From the NCBI GenBank assembly GCA_003254885.1, contig QANT01006861.1:1-64000 (forward strand): a stretch of 64,000 nucleotides of DNA. The letters are read 5' to 3'. The notes below the pieces were generated by a model. The model had not been told where the DNA came from and made no database searches. It was given only the letters and a program-made list of their open reading frames with translations. This document shows, piece by piece, positions 1-10,991 of this stretch; the first letter of the stretch is position 1; each line of letters opens with the position of its first letter. Source of the stretch: Purshia tridentata. Lineage: Eukaryota; Streptophyta; Magnoliopsida; Rosales; Rosaceae. The position numbers and the translations under genes are program-made.

Positions 1-2040
1 AACTTAAGATCTGCCATTGTTCTAACCCATTCAACTTTAACAAATCTTGAGTTTATTTTTATTACCATCTTCCAAATAGTAGACAACCTTCTAGCCCTTC
101 GTTTGTTTTGTTTTCATTCTATACATTTGATTAGTTCTGGTTCTACTGGTATCCCCAAGGCCACAGTAGCACTTTGAATACAATTGCTCCTGTCGATATG
201 TTTTTTATCAATAATTAATTACTGCACTAATTTCTCATCAGCTATTGAAATTGAAACTAACCAAACTGTTCAAATTATTAGTTTAAAAGCCAATCTCCCT
301 TATTATTTAGGCTTACCCATTAATTGTTTTCAAAAAAAGAGACCCAACATAACTTTTTCAGCCAAATGCAAGAATTCTCGCACTAATGATTGTTGTCACA
401 AAAACCCACTTCAGCAAAATCCCTTCCTTCATCAGAAGCGCAGAAAAGCTTTGGTGTATATGTGGGGATATCTGACCAGAGCCTCGCCATAGAAATTAAA
501 GGTTGTGGATGATGGGAGAGATGAGAGAGTGGGATGGAGTAGTGGCAGGCCATGGCAGATCTGCCATGGCACAGGGAAGGAGGGTGAAGACAGTTGGGGA
601 AGGTGGAAGACGATGGGAGAAAGGGGTAGCTGAAGTTTATTTATTTTNTATTTTCTTCTTTTTTCCTTTTGATAAATCATTAAAGTTGGTGCCTGGTGGT
701 GAGAAAAATAAAGAAAATGGTTTATTAAACATACCACACAATTTTAACTATAAGATCTTTTCAATAGAGATCTAAGGGTCAATATTAAAAGTTTGATACA
801 CTCTGATAGGGAATAACCTGGTAGAGGATCCATGTCCCTTTTTTTTTTGTCTATTATGGTTATTATGACTTTTTTTATTGAATGGTAAGTTCAAATGGAA
901 GAGAACGTGAAAAACAAAAATGTAACCAATAGATTATTAAGCTCCTTAATATTCTTCTCTCAAAAAAAAAAAAAAAACTCCGTAAACATTGGATAACTAT
1001 AATGCCATTAACATACAATAATGATCAGTGATATTCAAATTAATGACAAGTAATTATGTAAAATGACATACCAAAAAGAGTTTTATGTTAATATGACAAT
1101 TATACATAATGGCTTAAAAAGAAAGATTAAAACCTTGAGTTATTTATTTTTTATTTTTTATCAATGTAAAGTCATAAGAGGATTTTCTAAACAAATATAA
1201 TCCATTTTAATCATGAATTTTATTTTTTATTAGTTTTTAAAGGCTTACAAAACTTATTATTTTAACATTTGAAATAAACTTAATATCTTTATGATTGATG
1301 TGAAAATAAAGGTTAAATATAAATAATATAGACGCCACGTGATAAAGTCGTGTCACACGTACATAACATATGTCAAATATAAAAATATGTCAAGTATGAA
1401 AGTTTGCATAACACATGATTAAGTTGTGCTACGCATGCAAAACATATGTCAAGTATGTGGTTGATCTATGTTGGTGGAGTAATTGACTGCAATATCGACT
1501 CTAAGCTCTATTACGAGGATATTTTGGTCTATACACTAATTTAAAAAAAATTAATTTTCAAAAGAAATTAATTTGGTCATATGATTATGAGTAAAGTGTC
1601 ATTTTGGAGATTTTCAAAATAAAAGGTACTGTGGGTTGGATTCAAGTAATGTAGGTTATTGAATCTCAAACTGAAGTTAAAGACTTGTATTTGGAATCCT
1701 TATAAACTACTGAATTTGAACCCAAAAAAAAAAATGTAGATATTTTCATTTTCATTGTGATAATTTCAATAGCGTATCCCTCAACATATTTTGTCTGGAT
1801 GGGTGTGCCACGTGGCACCTGGTTGGATTACGTACAGTACAAGAATATCTAATTAATGTTTATCAAATTCTTAACCAAAATTTTAATTTATATTTACAAA
1901 ATTATTTTCTAGAAAAAAAAAAAACTATATTTGTCAAAAGAATGTAAAAAAGAAAAAAGAGCAAGGAATGCGAAACTTAGCTCACGCGCGTATCGCGCAG
2001 TGGGAACTGGAAAGTAGCACTACCAGTTGAGCGGAGGGTG
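1..2040. other. AT-rich intergenic region upstream of the RMA gene
   Basis: No open frame here resembles a known protein. The longest frames are about 100 codons, overlap on opposite strands near 430-775 and have no recognisable domain. One undetermined base (N) lies at 648 in a T-rich run. A perfect 22-bp palindrome lies at 549-570. Around 1330-1460 two imperfect copies of a segment of roughly 80 bp follow each other, the first holding a CACGTG core at 1335-1340. Nothing else could be supported. Confidence 0.6.
1805..1818. promoter_or_regulatory. Palindromic G-box (GTGCCACGTGGCAC)
   Basis: A perfect 14-bp palindrome centred on CACGTG, about 230 bp upstream of the likely TATA box of the RMA gene. 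G-boxes with GCCACGTGGC flanks are strong bZIP/ABF (ABRE) and bHLH/PIF sites in plants. This suggests abscisic acid or light control of the RING ligase; that role is inferred. Confidence 0.55.
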
Positions 2041-2050
2041 TGGATTCGTC

Positions 2051-2058
2051 TATAAAAG
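2051..2058 (+). promoter_or_regulatory. TATA box of the RMA gene
   Basis: TATAAAAG lies just ahead of a pyrimidine-rich leader with CTCT runs at about 2080-2140, typical of a plant transcription start. The next good donor is at 2192 and the coding start is at 3749. Confidence 0.6.
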
Positions 2059-2191
2059 CACGACGAAGGACACAGTCGCCCTCTCCTACTGTCTAACGCG
2101 CGCTCTCCTCTTCTCCTCTCCATCTGTCTCTCTGTCTGTGTCAAAAATCGCCATTAATTGCAGTGCCGATCTTTCTACCTATCTCTTGTTG

Positions 2192-3713
2192 GTATGTCTA
2201 TAAATTTTTAATACCTTCTTAGTTATGGTTTATGATTTTGTGAAAGGTGTTTGTGTGCTATGATTTGTGAGCCATAGATCTAACTTTTTTCTGATTGCGA
2301 GTTTTCGTTTTATTACTGTGTATTTCGGGTTTGCTTGGTTGCTTGGAAAGTATTTTGGGGGAAGAGAAAGAGAAAGAGAAAGAGAAATGTTTGGGAAGTT
2401 TGTTTCTTTGGGTAACAATCCAAGCATTTGCCTTTATCCCAGATGATTTTCTCGTGAACCAAACAAAGGGTTAATTCTTTTTTTTTGGGGGGAGGGAGGG
2501 GATGTGGAAATGTGGCATTGGATTGAATGCTTTAGCAAAATATGTGAATGTATGGGGCATTTCTGTGAAAAATGGTTTTGAAGTGCATGTTCGGCTTGAT
2601 GAAACTTAATTTTCAGCTATTTAGGGACATGTCGGTGTGTATCTTCACTTTGTATGTTTGTTTTTGCTTTTCTTTTTTTCAGTATTAACGTTTCCTTTTA
2701 ATTGTTGTACTGCGCCTCATGTTGAGGTTCCCCCTCCCAACTTGAGGATGGTAGTGAGATGTATAGGTTCACATGGTGCCACTCAACTAAGCATTATATG
2801 CCTTAAAAAGAGGTTGAGTGATTCCCTCATCTCAGATCTGGGTCTCCTATAGAGTTGCGTTGAAAACAAAAACCCAAAAAGTTGTTTATTTTGTGCTTGA
2901 TGGAGAGTTTGCTTCAATTTGGGGGGGTTGAGGGGGGGACGGCGGTGAGTGACTAAGAACTGATTTGGGTGAATTGGGTTCACCTATTTGTTGCATCTAT
3001 ATTGGTTTTTCTTTTGACTGTTTTAGATTGGTCTGTGTCCTTGGTTGTGCTAGTTTGAAGCGTAGGAGTTGTTGGTTCCAATGGTTGTGTTGGATGTCAA
3101 CTTGGAGATACTTGGCTGTTTGTGTATGGAGGTAGAAGAATGGTGAGCGCAGACATGGTTGAGGGCGCTGCATATAAAACCAGTGGATAAACCTGTATTT
3201 ATTTGCTCCCTGCTATGTTGTTAAACCTTTTGTGGTTTTAACTAGAGACCCTGTAGAGGGATTTAGTGAACTAAAATGTAGATATATCTTAAAAATACAA
3301 ATATAGTGTGGTCAGTGTTCTAGCATTCTTTATCCAGCCGAGAAATTTGGGGTCGCAAGGATTTAGAACATGAAGCTTTTTTTTCTTTTGCATATGTTTG
3401 ATCAGTTTTATAAAAATGTTTGAAGAATAAATTTATTAGTGGTGTTCATTTGAAAGAGAAAAGTGACATGTTTGCATTTTTGATATGTTTTCGAGTACTT
3501 GTGATTGCTTATGTTCCATTTTTCCTTTAATCTTCAGTGGTGTCTGTTATTTCTGCCTTTATGAATATTTGACTAATAAGAAGCAAAAATCTGAATTTTC
3601 CTCCATTTATTTAGATTTTTATTCTGTTTGTTTACAAGGTAGAAGCTTAATCAGATTAGGGATTTCAGGAATCTCCTGGAACTGAACTGGTTTCATTTAT
3701 CTTATCTTTTCAG
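2192..3713 (+). other. Long leader (5' UTR) intron of the RMA gene
   Basis: A donor G|GTATGT at 2192 and an acceptor TTTTCAG ending at 3713 bound a 1,522-nt intron. It would join a leader exon of about 110 nt to an exon beginning 35 nt before the start codon. The interval is T-rich on the sense strand and has no coding frame of note. Long first introns in plant leaders often raise expression. Confidence 0.6.
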
Positions 3714-3748
3714 TACTGGTGGAAGAAACAAATTGGAAGAACAGATAG

Positions 3749-4474
3749 ATGGCCTTGCAGCAATACTTTACACATGAATGGAAATCAATCCCGGGTGCAG
3801 CAACTGATTCAGAAAATTCCAAAGGTTGCTTTGACTGCAACATCTGCTTAGACTTTGCACATGAGCCAGTGGTCACCCTCTGTGGCCATCTATATTGCTG
3901 GCCTTGCATCTACAAATGGCTTCACGTCCAAAGTGCCTCCCTTGCCTCTGATGAGTGCCCTCAGTGCCCTGTTTGCAAGGCTGATATATCACACACCACC
4001 ATGGTCCCCCTCTATGGCCGGGGCCAAAACACTTCCGAAACTGAGCTCGAAGGCAAGGCACCCTACCGGGGAATGGTAATACCTCCTAGACCATCAGCAT
4101 GCAATGCACAAGCTCTTATATCTACCTCATCTCATAATGGTCAGCAACTTCCATATCGTAACCCTTATCAGAACCAACACTATAATCCTCATTCATACGG
4201 CACTTACGATGAACATTCTTCCTCACCATTGCTTAACCTTGGAGGCACAGCAATGACAGGTTTCAACCATCCGATCGCTGGGATGTTTGGGGAGATGGTT
4301 TATGCAAGGGTTTTTGGAAACTCGGAGAGCTTATATGCATACCCAAATTCGTATCACCTAACCGGGAGTAGTAGTCCCAGGCTGAGAAGGCAGGAGATGC
4401 AGGCAGACAAGTCACTAAACAGAATTTCTATTTTCCTTTTCTGTTGCTTGCTTTTGTGCCTTATTGTCTTCTAA
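3749..4474 (+). CDS. RMA-type RING membrane-anchor E3 ubiquitin ligase
   Basis: A single coding exon gives 241 residues. A C3HC4 RING finger spans about residues 30-80: it opens with CNIC, has a CGHLYCWPC centre and closes with CPVC. The middle is Ser/Asn/Tyr-rich and low in order. The last 17 residues (about 225-241) are a hydrophobic helix ending at the C terminus, as expected of a tail-anchored ER protein. This layout and length match the plant RMA family (RMA1/2/3, pepper RMA1H1, human RNF5), which ubiquitinates proteins at the ER, including aquaporins during drought. The start is the first ATG after the leader intron. Its 3' end is followed by an A-rich downstream region from about 4585. 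Which RMA paralogue it is cannot be settled by eye. Confidence 0.9.
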   Translation: MALQQYFTHEWKSIPGAATDSENSKGCFDCNICLDFAHEPVVTLCGHLYCWPCIYKWLHVQSASLASDECPQCPVCKADISHTTMVPLYGRGQNTSETELEGKAPYRGMVIPPRPSACNAQALISTSSHNGQQLPYRNPYQNQHYNPHSYGTYDEHSSSPLLNLGGTAMTGFNHPIAGMFGEMVYARVFGNSESLYAYPNSYHLTGSSSPRLRRQEMQADKSLNRISIFLFCCLLLCLIVF

Positions 4475-4599
4475 AGATATGTAGTTCAGGTCATTCTCCT
4501 TGAGCCATTTTGTATACTGTATAAAAGCTATGAACGTTCATGAACATAAATAGTTGAGATGAGATGTGCAATATATTCAGACCCCAAAAAAAAAAAAAA

Positions 4600-7500
4600 A
4601 AGATGTGCAATGTATGATGTATTATTAGAGATTTTAAGTTACTTCTTTACCTGCATTTCCATTCGGGCAATATGAAGTTACTTGATCAAATAAATTTTTT
4701 TTTTTTTTTTCCAATTCTAACCTCCTCAATCCCTCATGCTGCCTATCCAGCTTTGTTGTCTTCTCAATGTAACTGGTCCACCCAAGAATCCGAGGCTGTT
4801 TTGTTTAACAAAAAAAAAAAAAAAAGGGTTTTAGGTGTTCTGATAGGTTATAGGTTTTCCCAAAATATAAATTACGATAACTATTCTTTAATTATCTGAT
4901 TAAATTAAGCCACATTATTTATACAAAATAGTCATCACCATAAATCACTTGAACATAAGTGTAAATATAAAAATAATAAATTGAAAACGGATATCAAAAC
5001 AAAAGAGGAGAGCATGTATGATATATGCCTAGTAGGACCTATTATGGGAGAGCTAAGACACTTTTAACTAAAATATTCCAAGATTAACTTTAGAGTAAAG
5101 TTTGGTTGAGGTGATTGGAAGGTACAGCTGAAGTGAAGATTTCTATATCGTTTGTATGGTGGAATTGGATTGAAAAGTCACTTGCGTGGGTTTAATATCT
5201 TGAAAAAAACAATTAAAGGCAGACTTATAAGGGTGGGTTAAAGTTCGACCCACAAATTACTAATGTCCTATGTCCCATTCCATCTACTACAAAAGAAAAA
5301 GTAACAAGCGGTCCTAACTCTCAAAGGGAACTACTTTAGAAAACCGACGGGGGGGTCTATTTTAAGCCAGCTGTGGTCACATATAGCCTCACATCTATCT
5401 CAACTCTTATTCCTCTTACCCTTTTTTTCTAAGGCTTATAGATGGCCAACCAAAACAACGAGAGAGTCAGATACAGGCTTGGTAATTTGTATAATGCGTT
5501 TGGTGAAGTTATGATACACTTGGAGCCTTAAAAGAGAGCTTTACTCTTTTCTTATGGCTTATAGAAATCAATGAGTTTAATGTTTTTGTTTCTTCTTTAT
5601 AGGGAAATTATTAAAGAGCACAGTACATGTGGTAGGTGGTGACAGTGAGTTACATACATAGGGGGGCATAGTACATGGGGTTGGGTGGTGGTGGAGCCAG
5701 AAAGGTGAATTTAACAGTGAATTTCCATACATAGGGGAAACATGCAATATGGATGATGGTGCGATATAGATCTTCCATCAACCTCAGTACCTAGTTGATG
5801 GGATTGAGCTTATTTTAATTATTTTATAGGTGGTAAAAGAAGGTCATAAAGGTCTTAATTGGTTCACCAATCCCTTTTTAGCCAGCATCATCTTATTACT
5901 AATTTCTAATCAAAAGCTGTTGGCCAAACCATGAAATTTTTCTGCATTTTAAGTTTTTAACCACAATGTCCAAATCAAACTGACTCTGATGCTGCAGAGA
6001 TATTGACAAGGCTACTAATTTGCAGAACTAAATAATAGTTCATTCCTTTATAATACAGACATTGTATAAGATGTAAATAAATTTATTGATAGAAAGATTT
6101 ATACCTAATAATAAAAAGAAATCTATCAGAATCTAAAAATTAAAAAATGTATTAGTGCTCTTGATATACTCACAGTCACTAGTCCCTACCAGCAAAATTA
6201 TCGGCATGATTTGGCGATTTTGGTGAGACGGCTGGTCAATTTGCATCCCTTTAACGATTTTGGTGATAACATTGGTGTCTCCGTGTCTGTCATCAATTTG
6301 GCCACCCAACCCCCAGCTGTCACTACTCTCTCTGAAATCTGAAATCTGAACCAGAATCAGAATCCCCCACTACATAAATTTGTACCATGCCAATTAACAC
6401 ACACCACTAGACAACTTGCTTTTTGACTTTGGCTTGTCGATATCTTTAACAGCATGATGCTAATGATGCTAGTAGTGTGTGTTGCGATGCGTCATCAATT
6501 AGCTAGGTTGATGTTGCGGTGGTTTGGACCAACTGGCCGGTAATTGCTGAATTGCTGCTGCTGCCAGTGCCATGTGTTCAGGTCCGCTTTCTTAGATTCT
6601 TTATTATTTGTACCGAGACATGTGTTTGGGTCCATTTTTGTGTGTCCTTTAACATTTTGGACCACACCACTGAATAATAGTGGAGCTGGAGCTCATAAAG
6701 GGCTGGTTTCGATAATGTCTACATACACGTGAGAGATACATCGACGCTTGAAAATCGTTGTCAACCTTTTGATTTCAATGTCGGCCACCCAATTTCGCAT
6801 TATAGAAGTTGTGATAAGAACTTGTAGCCAAACAGTTATGCCAAAATATATAGAAAAGGTTTTAAGAGGAGGTTGGTTTTGAAAGAGTGGAAACATGTTA
6901 GGATAGTAAATGAGTGGGCCTAATGGTCCACAAAAAGAGCGAGATATGGGCCACGAGATTTTGGGCTTGTTGGGTTCTAAGCTGATCAAAGCACCTGAGA
7001 GAAGCCCAACCGAACACATGCAAAAGACCAACCATACAATACAACGACAAATATATAGTAAACTAACAAAAGCCCAAAGGCAGTTCTTTGACATTTGAAT
7101 TGAGCTGTGTTGTGCAGGAGCCTAAAACTATAAATAAAATTAAAATTTGTATGACTCCATTCCTGGAATCTTCAGTGAATAAAAAGGCTATGTTGTTGGT
7201 TGGTTTATACGAAACATATTTAATTTGGGAGACATGGTCAAGATTCCACACATAATTACTCACTCTTATAATTATAATTATTAAAAAATATATTAAAAAG
7301 TTATATAATAAGGTTGTCAGTAGCTAATGTATTCCAACTCAGGACTGAAGTTACATTAAGATGAGATGAGAAAGAAGTAGAACCCAGATTCAAGTCCCCC
7401 TATAAAATTTATGCTAGTTTAATTGGTAGTCAATTAGTAATCAATGATGTTCATTAACATTTACCAAACAAGATAATCTTTTGATTAATCAAAGCCTCTC

Positions 7501-8400
7501 ACATTTAAATTGTTTATTTTGTCATCAAATGCATGTGAGGGACCATAAACTATTGTTTTTGGTCTGAGATCATATACTATTTCAGTGCCTAAAAGGTTGT
7601 GTGCCCAAATAATATAACCTCACGCAGCAGAAAAATATAATTCATGATAGCATTGCAGTCTTGCAGACATAAGCAACTTTGCCAGACTCTTCCAAAATTG
7701 GGTCAGAGTTCGCGGCCCTTTTGATTATCTTTTTCACTTGTTGAATTTGTTGGGTGCCTCTGCAATGACTGGTGAGTAAACCATCATTCAATGCACCCAA
7801 ACCCTATATTTCACTTTCAATTTGGCCTCCTAGGATTTTCTAATTCCCAATTGCTTTAGAAGTATAGTGTACTAATTTGAAATGAATATTCTTTGTTGGT
7901 CAAGTCAAATAGTAGAATTTTGTTGCAAATGACACGTGTCATTGTCCAACTGGAGCACAATGAAATTTCTATACCTCTATCTGCTTCTGTCACATCACCC
8001 TGCATTTTTCTATCCAAATATATAATTTGATTATTATTGGCAAATGTTTAATTTGATCCTTATTTTAATTGGGTATCGTTGTTTTAATTTCTTCAATTAA
8101 GTTATTGTAATTTAAATTTTGTTAGAATTAAGTATAAATTTAAAATTTCAATCAAATTTTTAGGAAATTTTCACAAAGAAATCACGCGCAATATTAACTT
8201 TTGTAAGATAAAAAAAAATGTTCAAAAAATTTCAATAATTCAAATTAATAAAAGTAAAGGTTTACCATGATTTTAGATAAAATTAAATTTTAGATTTGAT
8301 CGTAATAAAATATAAGCTAGGAAGAAAATAAATTTTGAGAAAGCTTCTTGCAACCAGTTAGAAACTTAATAAAAGGGCAAAAGGAAACAGTCCACCTCCC
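4600..8400. other. Intergenic region between the RMA and HSF genes
   Basis: About 3.8 kb of AT-rich DNA with poly-A/T runs (near 4695 and 4810) and no convincing gene. A 133-codon frame on the minus strand (6693-7094) has several hydrophobic stretches but no family I recognise, and I do not call it. A weak internal repeat near 5620-5740 contains CATACATAGGGG twice. GACACGTGTC, a palindromic CACGTG site, lies at 7930-7939, about 500 bp upstream of the HSF TATA box. Confidence 0.5.
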
Positions 8401-8439
8401 ACGGCACTAGTAGTTTCCAAAAGCTGGAGGCTAGGGTGG

Positions 8440-8447
8440 TATAAAAA
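8440..8447 (+). promoter_or_regulatory. TATA box of the HSF gene
   Basis: TATAAAAA lies 53 bp upstream of the HSF start codon at 8493, so the leader is very short. The position fits a core promoter. Confidence 0.55.
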
Positions 8448-8492
8448 GGAGGCTGTAGACTAATAAGGAACCCTTTGGAAATTAAACCATTA

Positions 8493-9689
8493 ATGGCTGA
8501 AAATGTATTGGAGCTGGTGAGGCATGCCAGGACTACAAGCCAGAGTGGTACTAGTTCAGGCCAGCCTTCAAGGACAAGAAGCCCTGCCCCTTTTTTGTCC
8601 AAGACTTATGATCTGGTGGAGGAGGGTGCAACAGAAGAAGGAGTGGGTGAGAATAAGAGATCATCATCAATTGTGTCATGGAATGCAGAGGGCAGTGGGT
8701 TCATAGTTTGGTCTCCTGCTGAGTTCTCAGAGCTTTTGCTGCCTAAATATTTCAAGCACAATAATTTCTCCAGCTTTATTCGCCAGCTTAATACCTATGT
8801 GAGTATATATAGTCTCTTTCAGTCTTAATTTCTAGCTCCATCTTTATACACATAATGCGTGGAATATCATGTAGAACTATATTTTTGGTTATTTTTGATC
8901 AGTTTCTCAACAACCCAATATATATTTCATGAAGCAGTAGTAATTAAAGTACCTATAATCATGTGTCTGGTGATGTGAGACACATAATATCCCATCCTTA
9001 ATTTGATCGTATACAGTCATTCATAGATTTGTAGGATTGATGAAGACGATGGTTTTCTTTGTTGGGTATTGCCTCCCTATACAAAATAGTCAAACTAAGA
9101 GAAATTAATATGATATTATGGAAGTCAAAAAAATGTGACAGTTTTTATTGGTCAAAATAATCACGCTCTGATTTGTGGACATTAAAACGTGCACCTCTGC
9201 TAGATCCTGTTTTAGGAACTGTTTAATAATCCAAATCGTCTATTTTGTAAGAAATTAAAGCACAAGAATTGAAGTGGTTAAAAACGGTTGGGCTTGTTTG
9301 TAATTCTAATCCTCCAAGGAAAGCAGGGATTCAAGAAAACATCAGCAAAGCAATGGGAATTCAAGCACGAGAAGTTCCAGAAGGGGTGTAGGCATATGCT
9401 GGTGGAAATCAGCCGCAAGAAATGCGAGCCTAGTGCGTTTCCAGTGTTTCTAAAGGCTTCGGATCGAGAGAGTGGAACTAATAATAGCAGTGCAGTCGGT
9501 GCAGCAGAAGAGAACAATTGTTTGCTGCTAATGGAGGAGAACAAGACCCTAAGGAAACACAAACTTGATCTGCAGATGCAAATTTCCCAATTCAAAGCAC
9601 TAGAAATGAAGCTGTTGGATTGCCTATCTCACTACATGGAAGAACATCATCATCACAACAAAGTTGGATGCTCATCTTACACAAATTAA
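8493..9689 (+). CDS. HSFB5: Class B heat-stress transcription factor, HSFB5-like
   Basis: Two exons, 8493-8798 and 9327-9689, give 222 residues. The single intron falls between Tyr and Gly of the RQLNTY|GF motif, the conserved intron position in plant HSF DNA-binding domains. The winged-helix domain covers about residues 31-130 ([28 protein letters not shown], then [13 protein letters not shown]). A short leucine-rich coiled coil at about 180-212 ([11 protein letters not shown]) lacks the insert of classes A and C, as in class B. There is no aromatic activation (AHA) motif and no LFGV repressor motif. Absence of LFGV together with short length is the known mark of HSFB5, a type missing from Arabidopsis; HSFB3 is the alternative. 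An in-frame TTG lies 18 bp upstream, but the first ATG is 8493. Confidence 0.8.
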
Positions 9690-9919
9690 TTACATACTCA
9701 GAGTTGATTGCATGCATGTATATTTTGAATCTTGGATATGCTTTGCTTTGTGTTTTCCCCCCCTGGTTTTGTTATTTTTGGCATCACCAAAATATGAACC
9801 CACAAACAACTCACTTCAACAAAAAGGTTTAAGATCGATGTGATAAAGAAGCTTATGGAATTAAACATTGGGTCTTAGCCTTCTCTTAGCTTATGAAATG
9901 TCTTTTTGAATCATTTAAT

Positions 9920-10817
9920 AACCAAACATCATGCGCATATATCTATACAAGTTATATATCTACACATATAAAGTAGATTTGAATGATTTTCGCCCACAAC
10001 AGTTTGATCTTTAGCGTATAAGTTTATTACTCGCCTCATATTTTACCATTGGACTATTTATACAAGTTTTCAACAAAGGTTGCATGTGCACACCAATCAT
10101 TATCCACTACATATTGGATATAATACTAAAGGGTTAATTATAATTTACCTAAGAGTTTGAACTTTGCATCACAAACTAATTATTTGACAATTAACCAACT
10201 CTATTATGTTCCGTCCTATAAAAAGCCCTCAACCACTTATGAAAAAAAATGACGGTCCAATTGATTTATTTATTTTTTTCGGAAGAGATAAATATATTTT
10301 GGAGGTAAAGTGTCAGAAAATTTAATTTTAGAGGCAAAGTGCAANAACCAAACATCATGCGCATATATCTATACAAGTTAAATTCAAAAATATTGAAGTC
10401 AAATTGTATATATATTCATTATTCACCCTGTATACTACACATATAAAGTAGATTTGAATGATTTTCGCCCACAACAGTTTGATCTTTAGCGTATAAGTTT
10501 ATTACTCGCCTCATATTTTACCATTGGACTATTTATACAAGTTTTCAACAAAGGTTGCATGTGCACACCAATCATTATCCAATACATATTGGATATAATA
10601 CTAAAGGGTTAATTATAATTTACCTAAGAGTTTGAATTTTGCATCACAAACTAATTATTTGACAATTAACCAACCCTATTATGTTCCGTCCTATAAAAAG
10701 CCCTCAACCACTTATGAAAAAAAATGACGGTCCAATTGATTTTTTTTTTTTACGGAAGAGATAAATATATTTTGGAGGTAAAGTGTCAGAAAATTTAATT
10801 TTAGAGGCAAAGTGCAA
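9920..10817. repeat. Tandem duplication of about 0.45 kb joined at an N
   Basis: Copy A (about 9920-10344) and copy B (10346-10817) both start with AACCAAACATCATGCGCATA and run nearly identically through to GAGGCAAAGTGCAA. Copy B carries about 50 extra bases near 10382-10435. One undetermined base at 10345 sits exactly at the junction. Copy A stops at the N inside a MITE, while copy B continues to the MITE's right end. A true tandem duplication is possible, but the N and near identity suggest two haplotypes joined during assembly. Confidence 0.75.
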
Positions 10818-10854
10818 ACCCCCAATACTTTGGAGAATAAATTATAATTAACCC
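10606..10854. mobile_element. MULE-type MITE, 249 bp
   Basis: The element starts GGGTTAATTATAATTTA and ends with the exact reverse complement, giving 17-bp terminal inverted repeats. The flanking 9-mers AATACTAAA (left) and AACACTAAA (right) differ at one base, which fits the 9-bp target duplication of Mutator-like elements. There is no coding capacity. A second copy missing its right end lies at 10131-10344 in the duplicated segment. The right end sits about 135 bp upstream of the PPR start codon. Confidence 0.65.
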
Positions 10855-10991
10855 AACACTAAATGGGTCTCAAATGCATCTCAAAGCCCGTGCTTAACAG
10901 CCCAATCATGAAGCCCAATTTCTGAAACATTAAACCTTCTCTCCCCAGAACTCTTCATTTGGTTCTGTTGTTCTCTCCCAACTCCCTAGTC

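Noticed and set aside
184-775. Overlapping frames of about 100 codons at the left end
   Set aside because: Frames overlap on both strands, one crosses an N, and none resembles a known protein.
6693-7094. Minus-strand 133-codon frame with hydrophobic stretches
   Set aside because: No recognisable family, no splice or promoter context, and AT-rich intergenic setting. It is probably chance.
8475-8492. TTG-initiated N-terminal extension of the HSF gene
   Set aside because: The codon at 8475 is TTG; the first ATG in frame is 8493 and fits the family start and the nearby TATA box.
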